Assembly (NCBI GenBank): GCA_946560065.1
Contig: CAMNUE010000003.1
Location: forward strand, 62,001-126,000
Direction: 5' to 3'
Source: an uncultured bacterium
GTDB taxonomy: Bacteria; Bacillota_I; Bacilli_A; RF39; UBA660
DNA length: 64,000 nucleotides
Under the pieces are notes generated by a model. It was not told the origin of the DNA, searched no databases, and saw nothing but the letters and a program-made list of their open reading frames with translations. Positions 1-9,972 of the stretch are shown here, piece after piece. Each line of letters begins with the position of its first letter. Position 1 is the stretch's first letter. The position numbers and the translations under genes are program-made.

Positions 1-801
1 TAGTAGAGCTCCACCGGAATTTCCACCATTTATTGCAGCATCAATTTGAATCATTTTTGATTTAGTATTATCGATTGCTACTTCTCTATTTACGGCACTT
101 ACAACACCAGTAGTAACTGATTGTCCATAACCTAAGGCGTTACCAATAGCAATGATTCCATTACCAACTTTTAATTTTTCGCTATCACCAATAGTTGCAA
201 TTTTAATTGCTTCAATAGTTTCTTTATCAATATCACTTAACTTAATGGCAATTACAGCAACATCACGTCTTTCAGAAGTTCCTTTTACAGTAGCATCTAC
301 TGATTTTTCATTTACAAATTGAACTGATAATTCCTCAGCACCTTCAATAACATGATTATTTGTTAAAATTAATAATTCATTATCGGTTTTACTAATTATT
401 ATTCCTGATCCGGCACCTTCTTGGTATTGTTCTTGATTATAATAACTAGGTCCGAATAAGCCTTGTTTTACTAAAGTTTTACTTGTAATTGAAACAATTG
501 AAGGCATTACTTCTTCTACTACTTCAGAAACATCAGTAATATAGATTCCTTCTTTTTGTTTATTATTTGTTGTTGTATAATTTAGTTCTGCTTTCTTAGC
601 AGGGTTTACTCCATCAAAACTAATTATTCCAACATTTCTTAATGCAATTACAAATGCTACACAAATAATTATGATAAATAGGCAAATAATTAGATAAATA
701 CCTATATTTTTACTATTATTTTTTTTCTTACTACTTTTTTTTATCTTGTCATCTTTGATAACTTCTGCTTCTTTTATTTTTTCTGTTTTATTTTTATCCA
801 T
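1..801 (-). CDS. HtrA/DegP-like trypsin-type serine protease, truncated by window start
   Basis: Reverse-strand translation begins MDKNKTEKIKEAEVIKDDKIKK, has one TM helix, then ...GAGSGIIISKTDNELLILTNNHVI...DVAVIAIKL...GNALGYGQSVTTGVVSAVNRE...IQIDAAINGGNSGGALL; His/Asp/GNSGG motifs of the HtrA family. Not in ORF track because it runs off the edge. Confidence 0.9.
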   Translation of the reverse strand, partial: MDKNKTEKIKEAEVIKDDKIKKSSKKKNNSKNIGIYLIICLFIIIICVAFVIALRNVGIISFDGVNPAKKAELNYTTTNNKQKEGIYITDVSEVVEEVMPSIVSITSKTLVKQGLFGPSYYNQEQYQEGAGSGIIISKTDNELLILTNNHVIEGAEELSVQFVNEKSVDATVKGTSERRDVAVIAIKLSDIDKETIEAIKIATIGDSEKLKVGNGIIAIGNALGYGQSVTTGVVSAVNREVAIDNTKSKMIQIDAAINGGNSGGALL

Positions 802-868
802 TCTATCACCTCTTCATGTTTTCTTCTAAAATATATACTTATTTTGTGAAATTTATATGAAATTTGAA

Positions 869-1681
869 TTATTGTTCTGTGAACTTTTTATTTTCTAAAA
901 ACTTTTTTATCACTTTAAGTGTCTCTTCATAAACCATCTTATTAGATATTATAGCACCATTTATGTCTTTATCATACCTTTGATTATTACCAAATAAATC
1001 GGTAACTATTCCACCTGCTTCTTCAACAATTAGTTTCACTGCTGCTATATCACAGTATTTTTTATGTACTCCAGGAAATATTGCTAAATTAAATTCGCCA
1101 CTAGCAACACATAGGGCTGCTCTTACTATGCTACCGATTGAAACAAAATATGTTTTGTCTGAAAGTTCTTTTAAAACGTCTTCTAATTTATATGGAGTAT
1201 GTTGCATCATATCAAAATGTGAAACGCTTTCCATATTGGAAAACCCTATGTCACTTACATAAATTCTTTGATGGTTTAGGTAGGCGCCTTTTCCTTTTAT
1301 TGCTGTATATAGACTATCAGTAAATGGATCTAGAGCTACTCCAACAATTGGATTACCATCATTGACTAAGGCTAAAGAAAATGTCGCAGTTGGAATTTTT
1401 CTTGCATACATTGCTGTTCCATCTACTGGATCACAAATCCATTTGTAGTTACCATTTCCGTATTTTTCTTCTTCTCCATCAACAGAATGATTTGGATATT
1501 TCTCTTTTACTTTAGTAATCAATAAATGATTTATTTCAGTGTCTGCCCTAGTAACTATTGTTTCATCAGATTTATAGTGACTTTCTACATCTCCATAAAA
1601 ATAACTCAACATAATCTCTTTAGCTTCACTAGCTAATTCTATGGCAAAGTCTAGGTATTCTTGGTAATTTTCACTATCCAT
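869..1681 (-). CDS. Inositol monophosphatase family protein
   Basis: DGEEEKYGNGNYKWICDPVDGTAMYARKIPTATFSLAL (WIxDPxDGT motif) and C-terminal CDIAAVKLIVEEAGG; start set at MDSENYQEYL rather than the upstream in-frame Met that runs into the neighbouring Gly-rich CDS. Confidence 0.85.
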   Translation of the reverse strand: MDSENYQEYLDFAIELASEAKEIMLSYFYGDVESHYKSDETIVTRADTEINHLLITKVKEKYPNHSVDGEEEKYGNGNYKWICDPVDGTAMYARKIPTATFSLALVNDGNPIVGVALDPFTDSLYTAIKGKGAYLNHQRIYVSDIGFSNMESVSHFDMMQHTPYKLEDVLKELSDKTYFVSIGSIVRAALCVASGEFNLAIFPGVHKKYCDIAAVKLIVEEAGGIVTDLFGNNQRYDKDINGAIISNKMVYEETLKVIKKFLENKKFTEQ

Positions 1682-2618
1682 GTCGACCACCCCCACTACT
1701 ATGTCCACCACCTGATGAACCAATGCTTGATGAGAAACCTCCGCCTCCGCCGAAGCTTCCTCCACCTCCACTATCTGATGAGATGGTATGGCTTGATGTA
1801 TGAGATGTGATAAATTTGTCTTTTCTTTCGCTCAATTTTACAGAGCCTTTATTTAAGTATTCTGTTGCTTCACTAGCCTTCATAACCATTTTATTCTTTT
1901 CTATTAAAATTATTATAATAATCGTCGTAATAATAGCTGCTATTAGAAAAACCATAATCCAAGGCACTTGATATGGCTGATAAAGAAAGCCTTTTTCATT
2001 AACTTTATAATTTTGCATGGTTGATGGTATACCAGAATTATAATCATCAATCATCATGTCAATGTATCTAGAAAGTCCTTTAAGATAATTTCCAGACTTT
2101 ATATCATTATAAATACTATCAAGAATTTCTTCTAATCTGGTAAAATCAAAATATAATTGAGCATTACCAAAAGTATATATATTAAAATATGGGTCTAATT
2201 TATTATTATTTCTTAAGAATAAAACCCCACTATTTTTTTCAAACTCCATTCCAAAATCATTGTAATCGTAAAAGTCAGCGGCATATTCTTCATTTTCAGA
2301 ATCATTTGAATAATAAAATGATGGAACGACAATAACCATATCCATACTTGTTATGGAGATAAATTCATCAATTTTTTCTTTAAGAATATTTTCTTCTTCA
2401 TCAGTTAAGATATTGTCATAATCATATATTTTTTCTGATGCATCTACTGCAGGAGTTTTTAAAACGTTACTTTTATTTTTACTAGTTATTTCCCATTTCT
2501 TTCTAACTCCATAGTTATCTAATTCATTTCTATCGTATGTTTTAGTACTCGCATTACATGTAATAGTTCCTATTGTGAAGAGGAAGATGACTAATAAAAT
2601 TTTAAATATCTTTTTCAT
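1674..2618 (-). CDS. TPM-domain (YgcG-like) membrane protein with Gly/Ser-rich C-terminus
   Basis: Signal peptide, YDYDNILTDEEENILKEKIDEF, TM helix, C-term SDSGGGGSFGGGGGFSSSIGSSGGGHSSGGGRHG typical of TPM proteins; GGAGG RBS places start at MKKIFKI. Confidence 0.75.
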   Translation of the reverse strand: MKKIFKILLVIFLFTIGTITCNASTKTYDRNELDNYGVRKKWEITSKNKSNVLKTPAVDASEKIYDYDNILTDEEENILKEKIDEFISITSMDMVIVVPSFYYSNDSENEEYAADFYDYNDFGMEFEKNSGVLFLRNNNKLDPYFNIYTFGNAQLYFDFTRLEEILDSIYNDIKSGNYLKGLSRYIDMMIDDYNSGIPSTMQNYKVNEKGFLYQPYQVPWIMVFLIAAIITTIIIIILIEKNKMVMKASEATEYLNKGSVKLSERKDKFITSHTSSHTISSDSGGGGSFGGGGGFSSSIGSSGGGHSSGGGRHG

Positions 2619-2619
2619 T

Positions 2620-3684
2620 TTAACCTCCATTTATATATATTAGATAGTTGACTAAGATTGTAATTATTAGTGCAATTATAAATATAACAATTGTGAAGAC
2701 TATTGTTTTTGTTTTATCTAAAGGAATATTTCCGATGAATTCACCTGTTTGTCCATTCATGGCGAATGTATACATTTTATCTTTATATTTTACATTTACC
2801 ATCCAGACTGGTAATAAAGCATATTCTTTTCTTGTTTCAGTTGCTTTTAGTGAATTAGTCTTTAGAGTTGTTGAAGTGTAGCCACTTATTTCACTTAATA
2901 ATAACTGTTTGGCAGAATTAAGTGCTCTTTCTGAAACTTCTTTGAATATAGTTGCTCCTTCAGTATCGTACTTTTCTGCATAAAATCCTGATAAGTACTC
3001 ATGATTATATGGTACCATCTCTTTATAATCAAATGGCTCTAAAGTGTTCATAATGGCATTATCAAATCTTGTAGATCCATCAATTGGCACACTAGCAAAG
3101 TCCATTGAACCACCTCTTATAACTTCATATTCAGAGGTTCTAGTATAACGAGTATTTCCTGTAGTCCAGGTATCAACTTTTTTTCCTAAAACATTTAGAT
3201 TACCTTGAACATTTATATCATATAGCCAGAATGGAATATAGATTCCTCTTATTTTCTCAATATTATTTGTATTATTGAAATCTTTAGGCATTAATGGTCT
3301 ACCGTGAGATAATTTTTTGAAAGCTTCGATTGCTTGATTTTTTTCTGTTTTAAATGGAATAATTCGACTAGGACGGAAGCTTCCAGACAATTTGCTTTTT
3401 AAAATAGCTGTGTTGCCACAGTAGACACAGAATGTTGCGGAAGTTTCTTCATCAGCTATAATTTCTGCTCCACAACTTTCACAGTGATAAGATATGTATT
3501 TATCAAATTCATCATGAGGAATTTCTTCTACTTTAGTTTTAGAAGGAGATTCTGCCTTTTTAATCTCTTCTAGTGTAAAAGTACTACCACAATACTCGCA
3601 TTTCCATTTACCTAATTTAGGATTAAAAGAAATTGAGGCATTACAAGCAGGACACTTTGTTTCTAACGCTTCCTCTTTACTCAT
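2620..3684 (-). CDS. Zinc-ribbon domain membrane protein (TFIIB-type ribbons plus C-terminal TM)
   Basis: CPACNASISFNPKLGKWKCEYCGS and CESCGAEIIADEETSATFCVYCGN ribbons; C-terminal hydrophobic helix; adjacent to the TPM gene. Confidence 0.7.
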   Translation of the reverse strand: MSKEEALETKCPACNASISFNPKLGKWKCEYCGSTFTLEEIKKAESPSKTKVEEIPHDEFDKYISYHCESCGAEIIADEETSATFCVYCGNTAILKSKLSGSFRPSRIIPFKTEKNQAIEAFKKLSHGRPLMPKDFNNTNNIEKIRGIYIPFWLYDINVQGNLNVLGKKVDTWTTGNTRYTRTSEYEVIRGGSMDFASVPIDGSTRFDNAIMNTLEPFDYKEMVPYNHEYLSGFYAEKYDTEGATIFKEVSERALNSAKQLLLSEISGYTSTTLKTNSLKATETRKEYALLPVWMVNVKYKDKMYTFAMNGQTGEFIGNIPLDKTKTIVFTIVIFIIALIITILVNYLIYINGG

Positions 3685-3933
3685 ATAATATTCACCTTCT
3701 ACTCTGTTACTAATTATAACATACTTAGTTAAGTTATTTGTAATTTTATGAAGAAAAATTCAAATGAAAAGAGAAAAATGAATTATATCAAATTTCTCTT
3801 ACCCTTATCTCGACTAACCATAGTTAGGTGTTATTGTTGCTTTATATGACATTTTTTAAGTATTTATTAATGTTGTATGAAATTACGACTTAGGATATGT
3901 CTGTTTTTTCAATCTTCATCCAACTAATATCAT

Positions 3934-6900
3934 CTAATGGTCTATTTCTATAACATATGGTGCTTCAATACTACCATCTCCTGAATTGTATGTAACCCCA
4001 TTTTTCAATGATATAGATGGTCGTACTCCCATTAAGCCTCCGATATAATCTCTACCATAGTAACTATCATCACCATCTTGAGCCAAGTAATTTCCATATG
4101 CATTACCATAACGATAATAATAAGGTGAATTAAGCCAACTAACACTTTTTGACATTATTGGTGATTCTTTCGTTGAATATTGAAATGCCATTTTTCTTTC
4201 TTGTTCGGTAATTAATCCAACAGGGTATGTCAATGCTCCATTACCGTTCATTTTATCAACTGTAAATCTATCAATTTCATTCAGACAGGTTAAATTTTCT
4301 TTGTTGTCTGTGTATGCAGAGAATTTTATTTCAGATTTATATCCTCCTCCATCTTTATTCAGTCCATTTTCATTCATATTACTTATACTTCTTTCATTAC
4401 ACCAAACTGTATCCTCAAGATATTTTGTGTATTGTCTCATATATTTTGAATACCATAAATCTATTACGCTTTTAATTGCAGAGTTGTATTTATTCACATC
4501 ATTGGCATATAACATTTCATTGATGATAGTTTCGATATCTTTACCAGAATTCAGTTCGAAATAGTATGGAGATATATTGCTTATGGGAACGTTATTCATA
4601 TTCACTCCTTGTATATTGTATATGTAGGATAGTGTTTTACATTTACCTTCAGAATTCCAGCAAGTATAGTGTGTATTTTCTAATTTTGCATCTGAATTTT
4701 CCGCTCCCCATTCTAAAAAGTTTTGAACTTTTCCATTTAAGGTATACTCTCCTGTTGAGTTGTCGTAAATAAATGAGCTTCCATATTTATAGTTATTAGA
4801 AATATCTAAGCGGACAAAAAGATTGGGAGCGGTCAATGTAACGTAATATACCTTATCACAAGTAAGATTTGAACAATAATATTTGTTCTCATAATTTTTG
4901 TGTTCATTAAACCATTCTATTTTTTTTACTTTTTTAGTTGTTTTTGGATCTAACACTTGTTTTCCATTCCCATCATCAACTAAAGAATCTGCAAAATAAT
5001 AAGATTCCTCAGTAGAATGTATATTTTCCCCGTCTCTAAAAGCTACTGTATACATAGTGCGACTTCTTTCATTTATACCTTCTATGTACTTTACGTAATT
5101 TTTGCTGAATACTTCATCTGAACTAGAAAAGGTATATTTTCCAGCTATATTTAAATAATCTGATGAAGATGTTATTTTAAATGGATTTACTAATGTATAT
5201 TCCATAGTAGATGGATTCCACTCAATATCATCAGCATAATAATAACTATTTGATATTGATTCGTCATTAAGAGTCAGTTCAGTGTTATACATTTGCTTTG
5301 TTTTAGATATATATCTTGCATTGTACATATATCCTACATCGGCTATTGATGTGTCATTGTTATTAAATTTACTTTTTCCAATTTCAGAATATTTTGTGTT
5401 TAAAGATATTGGTATGACTTCTGCAGATGTGTTGGATTTATATGATTCCACATAGTACAATGTACTACAAGTTCCTGTTGTATTTGCACAGGTATATCTT
5501 CCTATTAAATTCTGGTAAGTTGTGGAATTCCAAATTACTTGTTCTAAATCTCCAGACAAAGTAAATGTTTTAGATACTTCATCGTATGTATAATCCGTTC
5601 CATAGTTATAGTTAGCTGAAAGTGTTTGAGTTGTTCTTGAATCATACCCAACATGAGTTTCTCTATTTGTTCCACATTTGCCTTCAGAATCTGGTTCTCC
5701 ATTATAAATCATTTTTACTCCACCTGTATCTGTTGTTCTATACATACTCCAACAAAATCCACCAAAGATAACATTATTATTTTGAGTTTTTCCCTTGTAA
5801 TAGTAAATATCTTGATTTTCTTTGAACGTACTTGTATCTCCAGTATATTTTTGGGCACCTTTATTATTTTCATAATCTTGTTTAATTTGTTTGTATAAAG
5901 TAATTTTTTCCTTGATAGTACCTTCCATTGATTTACTAATACCTAATTTACTCCAATTTGCTTTTAAAGTAACATCTTCCTCTGGCATTATGAAGTAATC
6001 ATCATTAACTTTTTTAGCATTCTTGTTAATTATCTTCCATCCTTTGAATTGATAACCTTCGCATTTTGGAACACTATTGCTTATTTCAACTGTATCGAAT
6101 ACTGTGTGTTGTTTTTCTGAAGGGACACTTTCTACTTTGCAACCAGATGGCTTATTCCCGTCATATACTACTTTATAATTATTAGAAAGTATTGGTGTTT
6201 TGGAACTAGTAACGTTTTCTTCATCTTCGTTTAGTGTACTTTTAACATCTTCCTTTTCGTTTGTTGAATAGATTCCACCTTTTCCTAATAATTCTTCCTT
6301 TAATTTGGCTTTGATTGTCACTTTTGCTTTTAGACCAGATTTTAAATCGTCCATTTTCCAAGTAAATTTTTGATTATCCTTATCGAAAGATATGTTCCCT
6401 TGACTTACTTTTATGTCATTTTCACTCTCTACATAAAAATAGTTTGTATCGATGTAATCTGTTATCTCAAAATTTTCATAAGTAACTGGAGTAATAGATG
6501 CTTCAAATAAAACATTGTTTAAAGTCTCCATATCCGCTATATATTGATTATCACTAACTTTTTTTATTGGATTCAAAATTGTACTTCCCATTTCATATTG
6601 AACTCCATTAATTGTGATAAATGGATATTGACTCTTCAAATAACTGTATTGTCCTTCTTCATTTGGAATTTCTTCATTAGGATAACCATCTGTTAAAAAT
6701 AAAACTATACATTCTTTATCTTTTTCTTTTACATAATCCTTTAAAACTGTATCGACATTTACTAATGCTTGGTAATAGTTCGTACAGCCTGTAGTAGTCA
6801 AAGAATTTATTTTATTTATTAATTCTTCTTTATTATTAGTTAGTGGAGAAACAATCTGAGAATTAGTCTCAAAAGTAATAAGTCCCGCTTTATTCTTATC

Positions 6901-7293
6901 ATTTGCAAGTAAACTCTCAATTAGCTGAATACTATCTGCTTTTACCTTATCCAACTTTTCCCCATCCATCGAACCAGATACATCTAGTACAAATAAAATA
7001 TCAGTGTACTTAGTATTACTCTTCATGATAGAATCAACATCAAAAGTAATTTCTGCAGTCCCCTTTTCTTTCCACTTTGCACTCTTCTTTATCTTCCAAG
7101 CACCTGGTTCCTTTTTTTCATAATCTAATTTCTCAGAAAAGATTTCCACACTCTTCACTGGGTGTAGTTGGGCAAATATTCTTGGTGCTGTAACAATTCC
7201 TAAGACAAAAATTAATGCTAGATAAAAATATGGAATTTTATTTTTACTTAGAACTGTTTTTAATTTTGGAATATTCACCTTTATTTTATTCAT
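3934..7293 (-). CDS. Large VWA-domain surface protein with InlB-type (Listeria-Bacteroides) repeat and Cys-pair repeats
   Basis: N-terminal hydrophobic signal/anchor; MIDAS DVSGSMDGEKL; VVYDGNKPSGCKVESVPSEKQHTVFDTVEI...GYQFKGWKI...MPEEDVTLKANWSK; C-terminal GGLMGVRPSISLKNGVTYNSGDGS. Confidence 0.8.
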   Translation of the reverse strand: MNKIKVNIPKLKTVLSKNKIPYFYLALIFVLGIVTAPRIFAQLHPVKSVEIFSEKLDYEKKEPGAWKIKKSAKWKEKGTAEITFDVDSIMKSNTKYTDILFVLDVSGSMDGEKLDKVKADSIQLIESLLANDKNKAGLITFETNSQIVSPLTNNKEELINKINSLTTTGCTNYYQALVNVDTVLKDYVKEKDKECIVLFLTDGYPNEEIPNEEGQYSYLKSQYPFITINGVQYEMGSTILNPIKKVSDNQYIADMETLNNVLFEASITPVTYENFEITDYIDTNYFYVESENDIKVSQGNISFDKDNQKFTWKMDDLKSGLKAKVTIKAKLKEELLGKGGIYSTNEKEDVKSTLNEDEENVTSSKTPILSNNYKVVYDGNKPSGCKVESVPSEKQHTVFDTVEISNSVPKCEGYQFKGWKIINKNAKKVNDDYFIMPEEDVTLKANWSKLGISKSMEGTIKEKITLYKQIKQDYENNKGAQKYTGDTSTFKENQDIYYYKGKTQNNNVIFGGFCWSMYRTTDTGGVKMIYNGEPDSEGKCGTNRETHVGYDSRTTQTLSANYNYGTDYTYDEVSKTFTLSGDLEQVIWNSTTYQNLIGRYTCANTTGTCSTLYYVESYKSNTSAEVIPISLNTKYSEIGKSKFNNNDTSIADVGYMYNARYISKTKQMYNTELTLNDESISNSYYYADDIEWNPSTMEYTLVNPFKITSSSDYLNIAGKYTFSSSDEVFSKNYVKYIEGINERSRTMYTVAFRDGENIHSTEESYYFADSLVDDGNGKQVLDPKTTKKVKKIEWFNEHKNYENKYYCSNLTCDKVYYVTLTAPNLFVRLDISNNYKYGSSFIYDNSTGEYTLNGKVQNFLEWGAENSDAKLENTHYTCWNSEGKCKTLSYIYNIQGVNMNNVPISNISPYYFELNSGKDIETIINEMLYANDVNKYNSAIKSVIDLWYSKYMRQYTKYLEDTVWCNERSISNMNENGLNKDGGGYKSEIKFSAYTDNKENLTCLNEIDRFTVDKMNGNGALTYPVGLITEQERKMAFQYSTKESPIMSKSVSWLNSPYYYRYGNAYGNYLAQDGDDSYYGRDYIGGLMGVRPSISLKNGVTYNSGDGSIEAPYVIEIDH

Positions 7294-7436
7294 ATGAGAA
7301 CTCTCCTAAACCCATTATTCTATAGAAAAATGATACCCCCTCCCCACGTTTTTGTCAAGTTAATATACTCACGTCTAACTGTGTATTTACTGGTTTTAAG
7401 TATAGTTTATGTTATAATCTTATTTGAGGTGATTTT

Positions 7437-8693
7437 GTGGAGAAAATGAAGATGAACCCTACTCCTATAATTCTAAATAATACTGATTTTCAAACTATTA
7501 TAGTCACAGTAATGTTTCCTTTTGAAGAAACTGTTGCTGATTTAGCTAAAATTCAGTTATTACCAAATATGCTTAATAAAATGAATAATAAATATCCTAG
7601 TGAAGAAACTTGGCAACTGGCTAAAAAGAAAGCCTATATCCTTAGAACAAATTGTTCAAAAAGTGTAATTGGTACGACAGGATGCTTTTCTTTTGATTTA
7701 GTTATTCCTGATGTAAAGTCTTTAGAAAAAGATGTTTTAGATAAACAATTTAGTTTATTCAGTGAATTAATTTATAATCCAAAAGTTTCGAATAATCAGT
7801 TTGGGGAAGAAGAACTGACAAGAGAAATTGATAACGTTAGATTAGGAATGGATAATGCTTTAAAAAATATTCGACCATATCATAGTATTAGACTTAGAGA
7901 GTTGGTTGATGATGAAGGAATTTTATCTAGAGGTTTAATTCATCATCAAGAATTACTTGATGAGATTACTCCTGTTAATCTTTATGAATATTATTTAAAA
8001 GTAATAAAAAATGCTCAACCTGTGATTTATATTATGGGAGATGTTGATTCAAAGAGAATTACTTCTTTATGTGAAAAATATTTGTATCAAAAGAAATTCG
8101 AATTAAAAACATATAATGCTAATTTCGATAATTTCTTAAAACCTAGAAAAGATATTTTAAATATTGAAGAGGATTCTACTTTTAAAGATTCTGTTTTTTC
8201 ATTAGTTTATAAAGTTAAAGACATGTGTCATGATGATGTAATTTTACTTAATGCTTTAAGAGATATATTAGCTTCTATGTCTTCAAGATTACTTGCAGAG
8301 AAGTTAAGAGATGAAAATGACTTGATTTATTCTTCAAAAGTTATGATTTATCCCCATTTTGGGCTTTTTGAAATAACTGTTTACATTAATAAAAACAATA
8401 TTGATTTAGTTAAAGAGAAGCTATTTGAACTTATTGATGAATTTAAAAATAAAGATTTAATTACTAAGTCACTTAATAATATAAAAGAAAGAAAAAGAGT
8501 TGATTTAATGAGACAACTTGATGATAAATTCTTTTTGTTTGATGACTTTGTGTTCAATGACTTAGGTGTTGATATTACTTTTCAAGAGTATTATGAGAAA
8601 TATATTATGTTAACTGCAAAAGATATCAGTAATTTTGTTGATAGATTAGTATTAGATACTACTTATTTTTTAAAGGAGGGAAATGATGAATAA
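7437..8693 (+). CDS. yfmF: M16-family peptidase-like protein, YfmF type (inactive partner)
   Basis: M16 fold-like sequence without HxxEH; overlaps an M16 gene with HLLEH; organisation of the Bacillus yfmF-yfmH pair. GTG start or ATG at 7446. Confidence 0.75.
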   Translation: MEKMKMNPTPIILNNTDFQTIIVTVMFPFEETVADLAKIQLLPNMLNKMNNKYPSEETWQLAKKKAYILRTNCSKSVIGTTGCFSFDLVIPDVKSLEKDVLDKQFSLFSELIYNPKVSNNQFGEEELTREIDNVRLGMDNALKNIRPYHSIRLRELVDDEGILSRGLIHHQELLDEITPVNLYEYYLKVIKNAQPVIYIMGDVDSKRITSLCEKYLYQKKFELKTYNANFDNFLKPRKDILNIEEDSTFKDSVFSLVYKVKDMCHDDVILLNALRDILASMSSRLLAEKLRDENDLIYSSKVMIYPHFGLFEITVYINKNNIDLVKEKLFELIDEFKNKDLITKSLNNIKERKRVDLMRQLDDKFFLFDDFVFNDLGVDITFQEYYEKYIMLTAKDISNFVDRLVLDTTYFLKEGNDE

Positions 8694-9927
8694 AATAGAA
8701 ACTTTAGTTTTAGAAAATGGTTTAAAAATATATTTATATAATGATAAAAGACGTCATTCTACCTTCTTTCAGCTTACTACCCTATTTGGAGGACTTACTA
8801 AAGATTTTAAAGTTAATGAGAAAGAGTATCATTTTCAAGATGGAATTGCTCATCTTTTAGAGCATTATTTAGTCGAATGTAATGAAGTTGGTAACTTCTT
8901 AAAAGAATTAGGAAAGAGACAAATGAATACTAATGCATCTACACATTATGATATGACTAATTTTTATTTTGAGGCTGTTGAAGATGTTGATTTTGGAATT
9001 AGAACAATTCTTAATGGTATTTATAATGTTAAATTTGATGAACATAAATTAGAAAAATTAAAGAATCCTATATATCAAGAAATTAGAGGAAAAAAAGATA
9101 ATAAATTTTATCATGCTAATATAATGACTTTGAATAATTTATTTGACGATATTAAATTTAGAAATATTGGTGGAACTATTGAGGAAGTAGAAAGTGCTAC
9201 AATAGATGATTTAAAGATTTGCTATGAAGCTTTTTATCAACCTAGTAATCAGTTTATAGTAGTAGCTGGTAATTTTGATAGAGATGTTGTTGTTAATGAG
9301 ATTAAAAAGTTTTATGATAACATTGATATTAAGACTGTTGAGGTTGAATTAATCACGCATAAGGAAAAGTTAACTGTTCATAAGAGTGAAGATACTTTAT
9401 ATTTTCCTACTCCACTTGATTATGTAGAAATTTCTTTTAAACTAGATATTAGTAAACTTTCTCCAGTGGAAAGATTAGATTTAGATTTTTATTTAGGATG
9501 TTTTTATAATCAATTTTTTGGAATTACGTCTTTACTACACAAAGAATTTATTGATAAAAAGATAATTACTTCTGGGATAGGTTGTAGTGATATTAAAGTT
9601 GAGAATTTTTTAATTGTTAGTATTGGTTCTTATACTTATGATGCTTTATATTTTAAAAATAGAATATTAGAAGTTCTTAAAGAACTTAAGTATTTTAATG
9701 AAGAAAAGTTTGAGTTAGAGAAGAAATCTGCTATTGTTAGAATTATTCTTCGTGATGAAAATGTTATGAAGATGGTTATGCCCTTTATTGACAATATTGT
9801 TAATTTTAATTATCCGTACTTAGATAAAGTTAGTGAAGTTGAAAGATTAAAGTATAGTGATTTTGTTGCTAATATTAAGAAATTAGATTTTTCTAATTAT
9901 ACTATTACAACTATTAAAGAAAAATAA
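8683..9927 (+). CDS. yfmH: M16-family metallopeptidase, YfmH type
   Basis: GIAHLLEHYLVECN (HxxEH) with NASTHYDMTNFYFE; translationally coupled to upstream partner (11-bp overlap). Confidence 0.8.
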   Translation: MMNKIETLVLENGLKIYLYNDKRRHSTFFQLTTLFGGLTKDFKVNEKEYHFQDGIAHLLEHYLVECNEVGNFLKELGKRQMNTNASTHYDMTNFYFEAVEDVDFGIRTILNGIYNVKFDEHKLEKLKNPIYQEIRGKKDNKFYHANIMTLNNLFDDIKFRNIGGTIEEVESATIDDLKICYEAFYQPSNQFIVVAGNFDRDVVVNEIKKFYDNIDIKTVEVELITHKEKLTVHKSEDTLYFPTPLDYVEISFKLDISKLSPVERLDLDFYLGCFYNQFFGITSLLHKEFIDKKIITSGIGCSDIKVENFLIVSIGSYTYDALYFKNRILEVLKELKYFNEEKFELEKKSAIVRIILRDENVMKMVMPFIDNIVNFNYPYLDKVSEVERLKYSDFVANIKKLDFSNYTITTIKEK

Positions 9928-9972
9928 AAAGAGTTAGTGTTAGATAATTTATCTTGAACACTACTCTTTTTT
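9926..9972. terminator. Bidirectional intrinsic terminator between convergent genes
   Basis: aaaaagagttagtgtt...aacactactctttttt: near-perfect hairpin with A/T tracts on both sides. Confidence 0.75.

Noticed and set aside
1682-1771. N-terminal extension MEVEEASAEAEVSHQALVHQVVDIVVGVVD of the IMPase ORF
   Set aside because: It is the antiparallel-free reading of the neighbouring TPM gene's Gly-rich coding region in another frame; the IMPase fold begins at MDSENYQEYL.
3880-3933. Possible coding remnant DDISWMKIEKTDIS just after the large VWA gene stop
   Set aside because: Only ~14 aa in a different frame; no homologous sequence to compare, so chance cannot be excluded.
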